Of a stretch of 64,000 nucleotides of DNA, positions 31,410 to 43,074 are shown one piece after another. The stretch is from Meghimatium bilineatum (lineage: Eukaryota; Mollusca; Gastropoda; Stylommatophora; Philomycidae), in contig CM067319.1 of the NCBI GenBank assembly GCA_034231615.1, positions 4,895,501 through 4,959,500 of the forward strand, given 5' to 3'. The position numbers and the translations under genes were made by a program. The notes beneath the pieces were generated by a model that saw only the letters and a list, made by a program, of their open reading frames with translations, was not told the origin of the DNA and searched no databases. Numbering within the stretch: position 1 is the first letter of the stretch; each line of letters begins with the position of its first letter.

Positions 31410-31410
<1 letters not shown>

Positions 31411-32230
31411 GATGTCGACAAACTTTCGATTTCGAGACAGAGATTTTGGTGTTGTACAAAAACAAAAACGCAAATGAAATTAAATGTACCTATTGCATCA
31501 CTTGTGTTGGTCCAACTGACTATTTCAGTGATTGTTATTGCTCACCATGTTGACAACAACAAGCTGGAACGACTAATGAATAGATAACTGTGTCATCATG
31601 AGTGACGTATTACCGTCCACACAAAATCTTTGTACTCGTTAAACCATGTTCCAAATCTGAAATACGGGCTATATTCCCGTGTAAAACAAGAAATGACGGT
31701 TCCTAGTTGTTTTTTAAACACTAATAAAAATTCCTGTTTTTAGAACACACAACATAGCCATGCCTGTAGATAGGGAAAACGCCTTGATTGGTGACAATCT
31801 TAATTTGTATCATGTCTTCTATTGATCAATATATTTGTGTTTACGTCACAGCAAATGAAAAGTCCAAACAATATAAACGAAACGTCACTAATACAAATGT
31901 ATTACGATTATTTAGACAGTAATTTACTTTGGATTCACTCGAATGAATACTATTAAACATCTTATATGCAACGAAATGCAGAGAGAGGGCTGTATATGTT
32001 TATGCTAAAGTTGTTAAATTACTAATATTTTTAGAATATGAAAGAAAAACACATTAACATCGGTTTGAATCACAAGTTCGATTCCAAAGATCTCTGCGAT
32101 CAAACAGACAGTTTCTGAAATATTCACTTGCATTTGTGATTACGAATTTATAAACGGACTATAGTATCAATGTTGGCCATTTGCGTAAAAATTAACCGCA
32201 CAGATTTAGTCTATTCTCTATTATCTATCC
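31410..32230. other. Unannotated AT-rich stretch
   Basis: No gene or repeat recognised. Confidence 0.5.
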
Positions 32231-32232
32231 CC

Positions 32233-32815
32233 AGGTGAATGATTGTTGATCACATTCACACTTGCCGTTAAGCGTATGAGTGGTATCTTAAGCTGTCGTT
32301 TCAAGGCCAGATGTATCGCCGAGGTTGCATTTAGTCCATGTTTGTTCAGGGTTATCTTAATGTTTTCTATCCACCGTTTTCATGGTCTACCTCTGGCTTT
32401 ACGCACGGATATTCTTGTATTATATGCTCTTATTGGTATTTGGTTTGGCTTCATTCTCATAAGGTGACCGAACCATTTTACTTGCTGTCTCTCAATATGT
32501 TCGATACATGATATTATACCAACTCTTTTCCTAATTTCTTCATTTCTTATTTTATCTAGTTTGGTAACCATTGCAGTTTTTCTCAGACACTTCATTTCAC
32601 ATGTGACGATTTTTCTTTGCTGTGAACCTGTTAAAGACCATGTTTGACATTGGTAGCACAGTGTTGGTATAAAAATTGTAGATATTATTTGTTATTTAAT
32701 TTCCATCTTGATATTTGGATGAAGAAGTAATGGTGAAAGTTGGTAAGTCACTGTGTTTGCTTTCTGGCACCTTCTTTCTATTTCTCTGTCTAGTCTTCTA
32801 TCTTCGATACATCTG
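32233..32815 (-). pseudogene. RTE-B LINE C-terminal remnant
   Basis: Minus-strand order: EDRRLDREIERRCQKAN, QIISTIFIPTLCYQ, CEMKCLRKTAMVTKLDKIRN, EEIRKRVGI, ERQQVKWFGHLMRMKPNQIP and ARGRP, then RWIENIKITLNKHGLN in a shifted frame. It matches the RTE-B remnant at 17065-18222 and extends further in both directions. Confidence 0.8.
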
Positions 32816-33139
32816 AAGATACAGATTTAGTAACTGCATGAAATCAATATGGCCAGCGATTTCCTGTAGAAGACAATGAAACGTGACTTGGAAAGGGAGG
32901 AAAGGGGGAGAGAAGTTTTAAAACTTTATGCAGACGTTCTAAATGTCAGGTCTTGCACTGATTGAAACCACCGGTTAGTTTGTCCGATACGTCTAGAACA
33001 AGAGAAGGTTAAAAGTGAAAATGTAAATTACAAACACCTGCTGAAAAAATAGAAGGTGACAAATTCGGGTAGATAACGAGATAACAAAGAAGGAATTAGA
33101 AAGGTAATGAGATAACAAAGAATGAATTAGAAATGTATA
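32816..33139. other. Unannotated stretch
   Basis: No feature recognised apart from a short purine-rich run near 32890-32915. Confidence 0.5.
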
Positions 33140-33610
33140 CATGACAGGCACCTCAGACAGCAGATCATATCCTTCGGGATGTCCAGAATATGAAATGTCG
33201 AAGCAATAACACTGGACCAGAGATATAACCGTGGAAGAAAAACTGACCTCTGTACGAGATACAAGGCATGGTCAAGTTTATAGAACCGATAAAACTCTAC
33301 GGCCTTTGTACCAGATACAAAGCATGGTCAAGTTTACAGAACAGACAAAACTCTACGGACATCTGTACCAGATACAAAGCATGGTCAAGTTTACAGAACA
33401 GACAAAACTCTACGGACATCTGTACCAGATTCAAAGCATGGTCAAGTTTATAGAACAGACAAAACTCTACGGACATCTGTACCAGATACAAAGCATGGTC
33501 AAGTTTATAGAACAGACAAAACTCTACCGAACTCTGTACGAGATACAGGGCATGGTCAAGTTTATAGACAAAAACTGTAAGCACTATCAGAAGGAAAGAA
33601 AAAGAAGATA
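33140..33610 (+). mobile_element. Jockey-like LINE 3' end with an internal minisatellite
   Basis: The left part reads QAPQTADHILRDVQNMK, aligning with QAAESAKHILQECSEHE of the copy at 43717-46751, then GPEI...LYEIQGMVKFI aligning with LYELQKTVSFI. The right end has AGGAAAGAAAAAGAAGA, a worn (GAA)n tail. Between them the LYxxQxxVKFIEQTK segment is repeated in tandem. Confidence 0.75.
33255..33570. repeat. 57-bp minisatellite built from LINE coding sequence, about 5.5 copies
   Basis: Each unit encodes 19 residues containing LYQIQSMVKFTEQTK, the counterpart of the last coding segment of the jockey-like LINE. The unit is a multiple of 3, so the frame stays open. Confidence 0.88.
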
Positions 33611-34345
33611 CATTTACAAAGTCCAATATTTGTATATATCAGACATTTTAGATATATGAAGAGCCACTTCTATCATGGAAGGGAATCATGGACAGCAAAA
33701 ACATAAAACAATAAGGAAATTAGATGTCAATGTCATGTGATTCTTCTGAAGAATGTTGAGAGTCCATTGACATATAGAAAAACTAATGATGAGGTTTTAA
33801 GTCAGATACACACGCACACACGAAAGCGCGCACACACAAATACAAAAGTTGCTTATCAATGTAAAAAAATGTCCACATTTATTGGTAACGTCCTAAGAAT
33901 AGTAAGCCTGAAATACAATGTTATTGTAATAACGAGTAAAAATTACGGGGGGGGGGGGAGGCGGGGGGGGGGAGGACGGAAGAAGGCGAAGCTAACGAAG
34001 ATGAAAGATAGTGGATGTGGAGTGAGGTGGAGTTGTAGTTCATACATAACTGTAGATAATTTGTTTCTCGTAATACAATTCATAAAAGTTATGGGTTCAA
34101 CCCTCATCCCACCCTCGAGTTTTGTGACGTGCTTCCTTAGTCACCAGCAGAAAGTAGATTTATACGAGCTACGTATAGGAGCTATTCTGGCAGTGTAGAC
34201 ATGAATCACTAGTAAATTATATATATATATATACGTGCACACACACGCACGCGATTCCTTAGTCATAACACGTACGTGCACACACACACACACACACACA
34301 CACACCCACACACACACTGTACAGGGTATTAATGCCAAATGCTTA
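33611..34345. other. Unannotated, with G-runs and (CA)n
   Basis: Two long G tracts at ~33946-33973 separated by AGGC, and CA-rich runs at ~34239-34320. A plus-strand frame here is built from low-complexity sequence. Confidence 0.6.
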
Positions 34346-34348
34346 ATC

Positions 34349-34712
34349 TGCGCCAACTAGCTTGAACACAATAGAATGGAAGATAGCAAACTAGCTTGAA
34401 TACAATAGAATGGAAGATAGCAAACTAGCTTGAACACAATAGAATGGAAGATAGCAAACTAGCTTGAACACAATAGAATGGAAGATAGCAAACTAGCTTG
34501 AATACAATAGAATGGAAGATAGCAAACTAGCTTGAACACAATAGAATGGAAGATAGCAAACTAGCTTGAACACAATAGAATGGAATATAGCAAACTAGCT
34601 TGAATACAATAGAATGGAAGATAGCAAACTAGCTTGAACACAATAGAATGGAAGATAGCAAACTAGCTTGAACACAATAGAATGGAAGATAGCAAACTAG
34701 CTTGAACACACC
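34349..34712. repeat. Minisatellite, 34-bp unit, about 10-11 copies
   Basis: Units contain CAAACTAGCTTGAACACAAT and GAATGGAAGATAG; GAACACA and GAATACA variants alternate. Confidence 0.95.
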
Positions 34713-34769
34713 AGGAGAAGGAAGATATCAAACTATCTGGAAAACACTAGGACAGAAGGTATCACAATA

Positions 34770-34832
34770 CCAAAAGATCTAGGAGAATTTCAGTCCTGGA
34801 AAAGATCTAGGAGAATTTCAGTCCTGGAAAAG
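34770..34832. repeat. Tandem duplication, 28-bp unit
   Basis: AAAGATCTAGGAGAATTTCA is present twice, with a third partial copy. Confidence 0.85.
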
Positions 34833-34834
34833 AT

Positions 34835-35295
34835 CTCAGGATCGACCTTTAACTCAACACAAAGACGTGCAGAAACGTGATATGCATGATACATGCATTG
34901 ATACGGAATCATGGGAACGGACCGCCAGGGATCGTGTTGCATGGAGAGAAAAAACAGGAATAGTATAAAGAGAAAGGAGAAAGCGATAGCAGTTATTTCA
35001 AGGGTTCCACGACTAAAAAAAACCATATAAAAGCAGACGATAATACAAGTCGTCTGTGCTTCCTTGTATGTAATGTAGAAGATTCTTTGTGGTTTAGATG
35101 GATCTTGTGAGTCACAGCCATTACCGTCACGGGTAGTAGATTATATTTCTTATGGCGCAATAATAATACTATCTTATGGAAAGACGAAAAGTTGCGTACT
35201 ACGTAAGATGTGTGTTGTACGTCATCATCGTCTTGGTTGGAAGATATTTCTTAATTTACAATGATAATACTATCGCCTGGCAAGACGGGATGTTG
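34835..35295. other. Unannotated stretch
   Basis: No gene recognised; leads into the ACT satellite. Confidence 0.5.
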
Positions 35296-35299
35296 CCTG

Positions 35300-35387
35300 C
35301 TACGACTACTACTGCTACTGTTGCAGCTACAACGACCACGACTACTACTGCTACTGTTGCTGCTACCACGACTACTAATATTACTTT

Positions 35388-35419
<32 letters not shown>

Positions 35420-36800
35420 AAATCAATACTACTACTACTACTACTACTATCAATACTACTACTACTACTACTATCAATACTACTACTACTATTATCAATA
35501 CTACTACTACTATCAATACTACTACTACTACTATCAATACTACTACTACTACTATCAATACTACTACTACTACTACTATCAATACTACTACTACTACTAC
35601 TACTATCAATACTACTACTACTACTACTATCAATACTACTACTACTACTATCGATACTACTACTACTACTACTATCAATACTACTACTACTACTACTACT
35701 ATCAATACTACTACTACTACTACTATCAATACTACTACTACTACTATCGATACTACTACTACTACTACTATCAATACTACTACTACTACTACTACTATCA
35801 ATACTACTACTACTACTACTACTATCAATACTACTACTACTATCAATACTACTACTACTACTATCAATACTACTACTACTACTACTATTATCAATACTAC
35901 TACTACTACTACTACTATCAATACTACTACTACTATCAATACTACTACTACTACTATCAATACTACTACTACTACTACTATTATCAATACTACTACTACT
36001 ATCAATACTACTACTACTACTATCAATACTACTACTACTACTATCAATACTACTACTACTACTACTATCAATACTACTACTACTACTACTACTATCAATA
36101 CTACTACTACTACTACTATCAATACTACTACTACTACTATCGATACTACTACTACTACTACTATCAATACTACTACTACTACTACTACTATCAATACTAC
36201 TACTACTACTACTATCAATACTACTACTACTACTATCGATACTACTACTACTACTACTATCAATACTACTACTACTACTACTACTATCAATACTACTACT
36301 ACTACTACTACTATCAATACTACTACTACTACTACTATCAATACTACTACTACTACTATCGATACTACTACTACTACTACTATCAATACTACTACTACTA
36401 CTACTACTATCAATACTACTACTACTACTACTATCAATACTACTACTACTACTATCGATACTACTACTACTACTACTATCAATACTACTACTACTACTAC
36501 TACTATCAATACTACTACTACTACTACTATCAATACTACTACTACTACTACTACTATCAATACTACTACTACTACTACTATCAATACTACTACTACTACT
36601 ACTACTACTACTATCAATACTACTACTATCAATACTACTACTACTACTACTATCAATACTACTATCAATACTACTACTACTACTACTACTATCAATACTA
36701 CTACTACTACTACTATCAATACTACTACTATCAATACTACTACTACTACTACTACTATCAATACTACTACTACTACTACTATCAATACTACTACTACTAC
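35300..36800. repeat. 1.5-kb (ACT)n satellite with ATCAAT spacers
   Basis: Runs of 3-9 ACT triplets are separated by single ATCAAT (occasionally ATCGAT or ATTATCAAT) hexamers. Left edge is a mixed GCT/ACG/ACT region. Phase is kept for the whole length, so five or six frames give 500-codon poly-Thr, poly-Ser, poly-Val or poly-Leu products, all artefacts. ATCGAT spacers recur in a repeated larger pattern, which implies higher-order duplication. Confidence 0.97.
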
Positions 36801-36807
36801 GCAAAGC

Positions 36808-37060
36808 TTGAAGCAGGGAAATAATGTTTTGCTAATCATTGGAAACACACATAATAACACACAAATCTACGCTTCGACCACGAGGCTTTATGAAGATTAC
36901 ATACACAACGAATATCAACGAGTGAGAACGACACAGTAGACGTTCACATGGCCTATCACAATGTGGAGATAACCGGACACATTGAAACTAGGTTAGAGGT
37001 GAAAATACAAAGGAAATTTACGAAACGCACCCACATACATGTAAAACAAGATAAACAGAG
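36808..37060 (-). mobile_element. PLE-tail-like dispersed repeat
   Basis: TTGAAGCAGGGAAATAATGT, CACACAAATCTACGCTTCGA, GACGTTCACATGGC, AGAGGTGAAAATACAAAGG and AAACGCACCCACATA occur in the same order at 59165-59395. The minus strand holds a worn hammerhead-like motif (GGTCGAAGCGTAGA) at 36862-36905. Confidence 0.55.
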
Positions 37061-37258
37061 AAATGTTGGAACAACATTATATTATCCATACCCCACCCCC
37101 CATCCTGGGCCCTTTCCGTAGCGAATTAGTATCTTTGTCCCTGCTGACAGTACTATCACTAGACTAGGCTGACGTTTTTACACATTTCAGAAATGTGTGC
37201 TCACATTTATAAACCTATCACTTCGTCAGACCAGTCTACAGTCTTGTGAACTCACCAG

Positions 37259-37384
37259 ATCATCCTTTACAAGTGACGCTATTTGACTTTTTTCGCGATT
37301 TTCATTGGCCACTATGTATACTTGACGTTGACAGCCAATAGAAATCACGAGAAAAGACACAAAGCGTTACTTTTGAAGGATGAT
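37259..37384. mobile_element. Foldback element with ~52-bp arms
   Basis: The left arm starts ATCATCCTTTACAAGTGACG and the right arm ends CGTTACTTTTGAAGGATGAT. Inner arms are CGATTTTCATTGGC and GCCAATAGAAATCACG, with a ~22-bp loop. Confidence 0.75.
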
Positions 37385-37409
37385 ACTCAATGTGTTCACA
37401 GTATTGTAT

Positions 37410-37550
37410 TCAGCGTTCATTCTCAAACTCCCGCTGGATCTCTCTTGTAGCAGGATCATTGTCGCTACCAGATTTCCAGAGAATGGAAATGCGCTGTGCC
37501 GCCGTTTTATTTCCGCAAATGGTCCGACACATCCGTCTTCGGCGGAAAAA
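37410..37550 (-). mobile_element. Family B SINE-like element with target duplication
   Basis: The reverse complement starts CCGCCGAAGACGGATGTGTC and ends GGGAGTTTGAGAATGAACGC. A perfect 10-bp duplication AGTATTGTAT flanks it (37400-37409 and 37551-37560). Confidence 0.9.
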
Positions 37551-37689
37551 AGTATTGTATGACTATCATGTTTGTGCAATGATAGAATTAATGTATTAGC
37601 AGATTGACACGAATTTCTGTTAACAATCGTAAATCTTCGTAAACTCCGGTTTTACAGGCACGCAATAAAACACTCCTTGATTACACAAG

Positions 37690-37855
37690 ATATTCTGTAA
37701 GGAAGAAGAAGGAAAGAAGAAGACGAGGAGGAAAGAAGAAGACGAGGAGGATGGAAGAAGACGAGGTGGAAAGAAGAAGACATGGCTCGATAATATCAAA
37801 GATTGGATAGGGTGTAAAGTTTCCAAACTCATTTAGGATGGCAGAGGCTTTTAAT
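37690..37855 (+). mobile_element. RTE-like LINE 3' scrap with purine-rich repeats
   Basis: After repeated GAAGACGAGGAGGAAAGAA phrases, one frame reads TWLDNIKDWIGCKVSKLI, matching the WTDNIKEWTGLDISTLI segment of RTE-A. Confidence 0.65.
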
Positions 37856-37874
37856 GGGTGAAAATTTTTTTGCA

Positions 37875-38096
37875 CCAAATGTCACAATGTGACACCCCTA
37901 CGTCACAATGTGACACCCCTACGTCACAACGTGAGACCCCTACGTCACAATGTGACACCCCTACGTCACAACGTGACACCCCTACGTCACAGTGTGACAT
38001 CCAACGTCACAATGTGACATCCCTACGTCACAACGTGACACCCCTATGTAACAATGTGACACCCCTACGGCACAATGTGTCATCCCTACGGCACTG
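37875..38096. repeat. Minisatellite, 21-bp unit, about 10 copies
   Basis: The unit is close to CACAATGTGACACCCCTACG plus T. The flanking part of each unit (GTCACAATGTGAC) is itself an inverted repeat. Confidence 0.95.
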
Positions 38097-38099
38097 ACA

Positions 38100-38530
38100 G
38101 TTTATTGGTTTTATTATTAATAATTATTATTATTTTAATAATAATAATAATAACTATAAACTTATTATTATTATTACATAATTAAAGAGGTACTGGGCTG
38201 AAGAGTAGAATCCGGGCTGTGACAACCACATTTCCGTGGAACATGAATGAAAAACAACTTTGAGATTAAAGAAAACTGACTCTCTACTGTTTTGTTTGTC
38301 TCATTTACAATGTTCTACTCATTCAATGTTTTTAATACACACACTGTTCTGACTCGACGATGAAAAGCTGTGCTTTTTCATTAGTTTAGATCAATACTGC
38401 AGAGCTTGAGAGATGTCTTCAAGTGGTCCTTGAAACGGTTTTTTTTTCCTTGCTTCAGCGAGAACGCTTACCTAGGCTTTTCTCATAACAGAACAGTTTC
38501 TTTAATGGCATAGAGGCTACGTGATCTGTC
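38100..38530. other. ATT/ATA triplet run then unannotated stretch
   Basis: 38108-38180 is (ATT)n/(ATA)n forming an inverted run. The rest holds nothing recognised. Confidence 0.6.
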
Positions 38531-38534
38531 CAAC

Positions 38535-38658
38535 AAAGTTAAGACTGATCTATGAGACATATATAAGACTGATCTATGAGACACATATAAGACTGATCTA
38601 TGAGACATATATAAGACTGATCTATGAGACATATATAAGACTGATCATATAAGACATT
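38535..38658. repeat. Tandem repeat, 24-bp unit, about 5 copies
   Basis: Units contain AGACTGATCTATGAGACATA. Confidence 0.93.
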
Positions 38659-38691
38659 ACTGTTTTCATTGATCTCACTGTTTGTGTTATA

Positions 38692-38728
38692 TATTGTTGA
38701 GAAAGACCAATTGTTCGAAACGTTGAAA
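38692..38728 (+). ncRNA. Hammerhead-like motif (degenerate)
   Basis: TTGAGAAAGACCAATTGTTC followed by GAAACGTTGA; same layout as 14752-14783 with changes in the first box and stem. Confidence 0.35.
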
Positions 38729-38884
38729 ATATCTTGTGTATTATGATTTGTATGTTTTCATGCTTACACTTCATAACCCCATAGTCTCAGTGATAGTCAA
38801 AAATCAAGTGAAACATCAAAAAACTGTTTCTATGTAAGTACTGTTGTTGTTCCGTTTCACTGCAGTATCGCCTTATATTGAAGA

Positions 38885-39222
38885 TCACCAACAGCAGTCA
38901 TCTAGACATTTGCACGAAGTTTACCAACAGCTGTGATCTAGATATTTGCACGAAGTTTACCAACAGCTGTGATCTAGATATTTGCACGAAGTTTACCAAC
39001 AGCTGTGATCTAGATATTTGCACGAAGTTTACCAACAGCTGTGATCTAGATATTTGCACGAAGTTTACCAACAGCTGTGATCTAGACATCTGCACGAAGT
39101 TTACCAACAGCTATGATCTAGACATCTGCACGAAGTTTACCAACAGCTATGATCTAGACATTTGCACGAAGTTTACGAACAGCTATGATCTAGACATTTG
39201 CACGAAGTTTACCAACAGCTGT
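38885..39222. repeat. Minisatellite, 36-bp unit, about 9 copies
   Basis: Units contain GAAGTTTACCAACAGCTGTG and ATCTAGATATTTGCAC. Left units share CAGCTGTG and right units CAGCTATG. Confidence 0.95.
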
Positions 39223-39484
39223 ACAGACGTGAAAAAATGTGACACAGTGCAGTCGAAGTACACACAATTGTTTACATTGAGATAGCGTAGGGCACGCATT
39301 GTGCTGGTTGGTGCTTGCTTTACATTGAAAGGCAATGGGTGGTTCGGCGTAGGGGACACCTAGTTGGTGCTTCTTAAGCCTATATTTAACATTTATAAAA
39401 TGTATGTTAAAACACAGGATGATAGTATATGATCAATTTCACGACGATCAGTGTAGCGCGCCAAGCTGTAAGAACTGACACTGC

Positions 39485-39765
39485 AAAAATCGATAGCACA
39501 CCACGAGACAGAGAAAACATAGTACACCACGAGACAGAGAAAATAGCACACCACGAGACAGAGAAAATAGCACACCACGAGACAGAGAAAACATAGTACA
39601 CCACGAGACAGAGAAAATAGCACACCACGAGACAGAGAAAATAGCACACAACGAGACAGAGAAAATAGCACACCACGAGACAGAGAAAATAGCACACCAC
39701 GAGACAGAGAAAATAGCACATGAGACAGAGAAAACATAGTACACCACGAGACAGAGAAAAGCCGA
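39485..39765. repeat. Minisatellite, 24- and 29-bp units, about 11 copies
   Basis: CACACCACGAGACAGAGAAA alternates with longer units that add ACATAGTA; a higher-order pattern is visible. Confidence 0.93.
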
Positions 39766-39769
39766 GAAC

Positions 39770-40035
39770 CACTGGTTTTATAATGTTGTGAATGATGTCA
39801 GAAAAGTGCCATCTTAGTACAAATATTCCATGACATCAGCAAATATTGTGCCGAAAAATCTTCTTACAGCACGTAACCCCGTAGCTCAATAGATAATAGC
39901 TATGAAACTATATTCGAATATGCTTGATTTAAATTGTAAGACTACGAGTTCCCAGTCTTCTTTGTTTGCGCGTTCCGCCAACTTGTCATCGTTACTACTC
40001 CTCCTGGGCATTTTTCAACTCGCAAGGAGGAATAC
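39770..40035. other. Unannotated; weak tRNA-like phrase
   Basis: GTAGCTCAATAGATAATAGC (39881 onward) looks like a pol III A box, but no convincing B box follows. Confidence 0.3.
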
Positions 40036-40039
40036 ATGT

Positions 40040-40432
40040 CTGTACAAGAGCATCAAGGGAAAACATATCTCTGCAACAGCATCAAAGTGTTTACAAGCAC
40101 CATACTAATAACATGTCTCTGTACTAGAGCATCAAGGTGCTCAGTAAGAACATGTCTCTACGAGAGCATCACGGTGCTCACTGAGAACATGACTCCACGA
40201 GAGCATCAAGGTGCTCACAGAGAACATGTCTCTACGAAAGCATCAAGGTGCTCACAGAGAACATGTCTCTACGAGAGCATAAAGGTGCTTGCAAACACCA
40301 AACCGAGAACATGTCTACAAGAGCATCAAGGTGCTCACTATAACATGACTCCAGGAGAGCATCAAGGTGCTCACTATAACATGACTCCAGGAGAGCATCA
40401 AGGTGCTCACAAGCACCATCCCGAGAAAACAT
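40040..40432. repeat. Minisatellite, ~37-bp unit, about 10 copies
   Basis: Units contain AGAGCATCAAGGTGCTCAC followed by GAGAACATGTCTCTACG, with insertions near 40090 and 40290. GAGCATCAAGGTGCTC is a near-palindrome in each unit. Confidence 0.9.
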
Positions 40433-40534
40433 ATTATAGTCTTAAATCTTTGACTGAATTTTATTTTCTCAGAAAATATTAAATATTGTGAGAATCTTTG
40501 ACGAGGCAGCTATGAAGAGTGTCATTGTTTGGGC

Positions 40535-40738
40535 ACTCTGTATGTGTTTGACGATACGCTCTATATGTGTTTGACGCCCCACTCTGTATGTGTTTGACTC
40601 CACACTCTGTATGTGTTTGACGCTCCTCTCTGTATGTGTTTGACGCCCCACTGTGTACGTGCTTTACGCCCCACTCTGTATGTGTTTGACGCCCCATTCT
40701 GTATGTGTTTGACGCCCCACTCTGTATATGTTTGACAG
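40535..40738. repeat. Minisatellite, 22-bp unit, about 9 copies
   Basis: Units contain CACTCTGTATGTGTTTGACG. Confidence 0.95.
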
Positions 40739-40974
40739 CGTAAGATTCCACGAAATTGTCAAATATTTAAAAATCACTAATACACCAATTAGGTTCAGGT
40801 ATGCATAATATATGTACAACATTTGGCATATGTATTATATTAACGTTTCTATGTGTGTGGTACACTTTTCTCTAGATTTTTTGTTGGTGAATTGACAGGT
40901 GTTTATTCGTACAAAAACTGAATGCAGAAATCAACTAGAGTGATATAAATACTGAATATTTAATTTTTAGACAA

Positions 40975-41092
40975 CTAACTAAATACGGAACATATACCTT
41001 GTAAAACAACTAAATACGGAACATATACCTTGTAAAACTAAATACGGAACATATACCTTGTAAAACTAAATACGGAACATATACCTTGTAAA
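40975..41092. repeat. Tandem repeat, ~27-bp unit, about 4 copies
   Basis: AAATACGGAACATATACCTT with TGTAAAACT; one unit is longer. Confidence 0.93.
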
Positions 41093-41289
41093 AATGCACA
41101 GAATTTTTTTAATTTACACAACGTTTTGGAAAAAATTATTTTTGCAAATTTAAATACATGCAGAATATCATACAAATCATGGATCCGTATTAAAAAAACA
41201 TATGAATTTAAAGGGAGACAATCGTTAAACATTATAAAACAAAAAATGAACAAGATATATGGCTTGAATTGATTTCCTTGTTAAAAACA

Positions 41290-41450
41290 AAATAGCTAGC
41301 AGTCATCACAGTCTTCCGAAACTTCTGTCCATATTGAGCAGCCTTTCTGCTACGTTCATTTTCTTCTTGATCTGCCGCTTGTTCGTCTCCCTGATACTAT
41401 ACTTCCTCCATTACGGTCTTCTCTAGGCTGACATGCCTGGAGAAGACATC
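41290..41450 (-). mobile_element. LINE C-terminal scrap, minus strand
   Basis: The reverse complement includes SRHVSLEKTVMEE and GRRTSGRSRRK in neighbouring frames, the pattern (H-x-SLEKTxM-G...GRRxRGRP) seen near the C-terminus of RTE-type proteins. Short and frameshifted. Confidence 0.5.
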
Positions 41451-41454
41451 TTAC

Positions 41455-42480
41455 AGCTTGTACTACAGCACAACATGGCAGGCATATCTCTTGCATCAAT
41501 CATTAATTTAGGTTACACAGCTCAAACGCACAAGTCGCATTGGTAAAGTAAAGAGAAAGCTATTTTAATAAATAGCGCAGATATTAGTGTGTTTTTTATG
41601 CCTTGATTGTGAAGAAAAAGAATTGCATTGTTTCGTTTACCGTTTTTGGTTGTAGTTTTTAAGTATTTATGTCAACAGTAGGAGTACGGTTACAACAAGA
41701 GTTACCATGACAACCATTTAGCGCCTAAACCACTATTGAGTGTCAATGGAATTCTGAAAAATCGATTACGCTGGACAAGTTGGAACTTGAAAGAAATGGG
41801 TGCCTCTGTTTTGATCCCAAAGGAAATCGGAGTTGTTCCGATTTTTTTTCTCTCCGGTATCGTTAGTTGATTAGTGGGCGGATTAATGGCTGATGTTGGT
41901 GAAGAAAGCTGCCGTCATTAGAAGACAAATTCATCCTGGGGTTACATTACAGCTTAGGCGCATTCAACAATTTTGACGATAGTAAGAAAAAATGGATGAA
42001 TCCAGAATGTGTAGATCAAGGTAACTAGATACGGATTCTCGCTGATGGGAAGGGAGGTGGGGGCATGATTTATTTTATAAAAGAAAGCACTGCGTTTTTT
42101 TAAAACCAGTTTTAAGGTAGATGTTTTCATCGTTTTCAAAGAGGTATGTTCGAGATAGCCGATAATAATTTCAGTAATTTGGTAATGGGGTTTACTTCCC
42201 AGCAATATAATGCCATTTAATGGCATTGGGTCAAAGGGCATGAGCCGATAGACCGTTGGATCAGCAACCAACCAACCAACCGTAAGGGGGTCAGGGTTGA
42301 TGAAAACATTATTGACATATTTTATTAATCAGTGTTACTGTATTAAATAGAATGTTTCAATTTTTATCAAAATTTGTAGATTTGAACACTATAACTACCC
42401 CCCACCCTTAAACATGACAACCCATATGTCAGGTTCAATCTATCCTATAAAGAGGCCTTTGAGGTTACGATTGTAAGTTT
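41455..42480. other. Unannotated stretch
   Basis: No gene or repeat family recognised in about 1 kb. Confidence 0.5.
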
Positions 42481-42484
42481 CAAC

Positions 42485-42556
42485 CGTGCTATATACAACC
42501 GTGCTATATACAACCGTGCTATATAAAACCGTGCTATATACAACCGTGCCATATAC
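42485..42556. repeat. Tandem repeat, 15-bp unit, about 5 copies
   Basis: Units are CAACCGTGCTATATA with small variants. Confidence 0.95.
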
Positions 42557-42782
42557 GGACTCATGATGTCTATTGCAGGTTGTTTTTTTTTGTTGCTATT
42601 AAGATATTCGCTATATAGTGCAGTGTATCATCCGATTCAAATCGCATTTACATAACATCTAACGTATTCAACGGCTATTTTGTAGAGTTCAAGTTTACAC
42701 AACGACTTTTCAAATTGTTAATAGATTTTAGCCATTTGTTTTAGGTAAGTGAATTTCATTTTTTCTTCAGTTTTCATTCAGC

Positions 42783-42845
42783 TAAACCAGTAGTTATTAT
42801 TCAATTAAGCCAGTAGTTATCATTCAGCTAAGCCAGTAGTTTTCA
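42783..42845. repeat. Tandem repeat, ~24-bp unit, about 2.6 copies
   Basis: GCCAGTAGTTATCATTCAGC repeated. Confidence 0.85.
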
Positions 42846-43074
42846 AACACATGGGGGACAAAGCACTTTTCTGTGGACCACACAGAAAAAAATTGAATTT
42901 TTGGTGCCACGAACCTACGCAAGCGAAGATGAGGTAGAACAAAAAACAACAACATTTGTGATTGTCTAATTTCGTTTATGAGTTAGTAGATTCCCGATGA
43001 GTCCGATTATTTGGATAGTAAATAATCAAGTATAAAATGATGTCTCCAAGAAGGTTGAGAAGATTTTTACTTTA

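Noticed and set aside
33737-34198. 153-codon frame with a Gly/Arg-rich middle
   Set aside because: The Gly/Arg part comes from two G-runs; no conserved domain and low-complexity flanks.
35251-36804. 500-codon open frames giving poly-Thr, poly-Ser, poly-Val or poly-Leu
   Set aside because: They come from the ACT/ATCAAT triplet satellite, which keeps several frames open on both strands at once; no signal peptide, domain or composition break supports a protein.
39878-39960. Possible tRNA or SINE head (GTAGCTCAATAGATAATAGC)
   Set aside because: A box-like phrase only; no matching B box or foldable cloverleaf.
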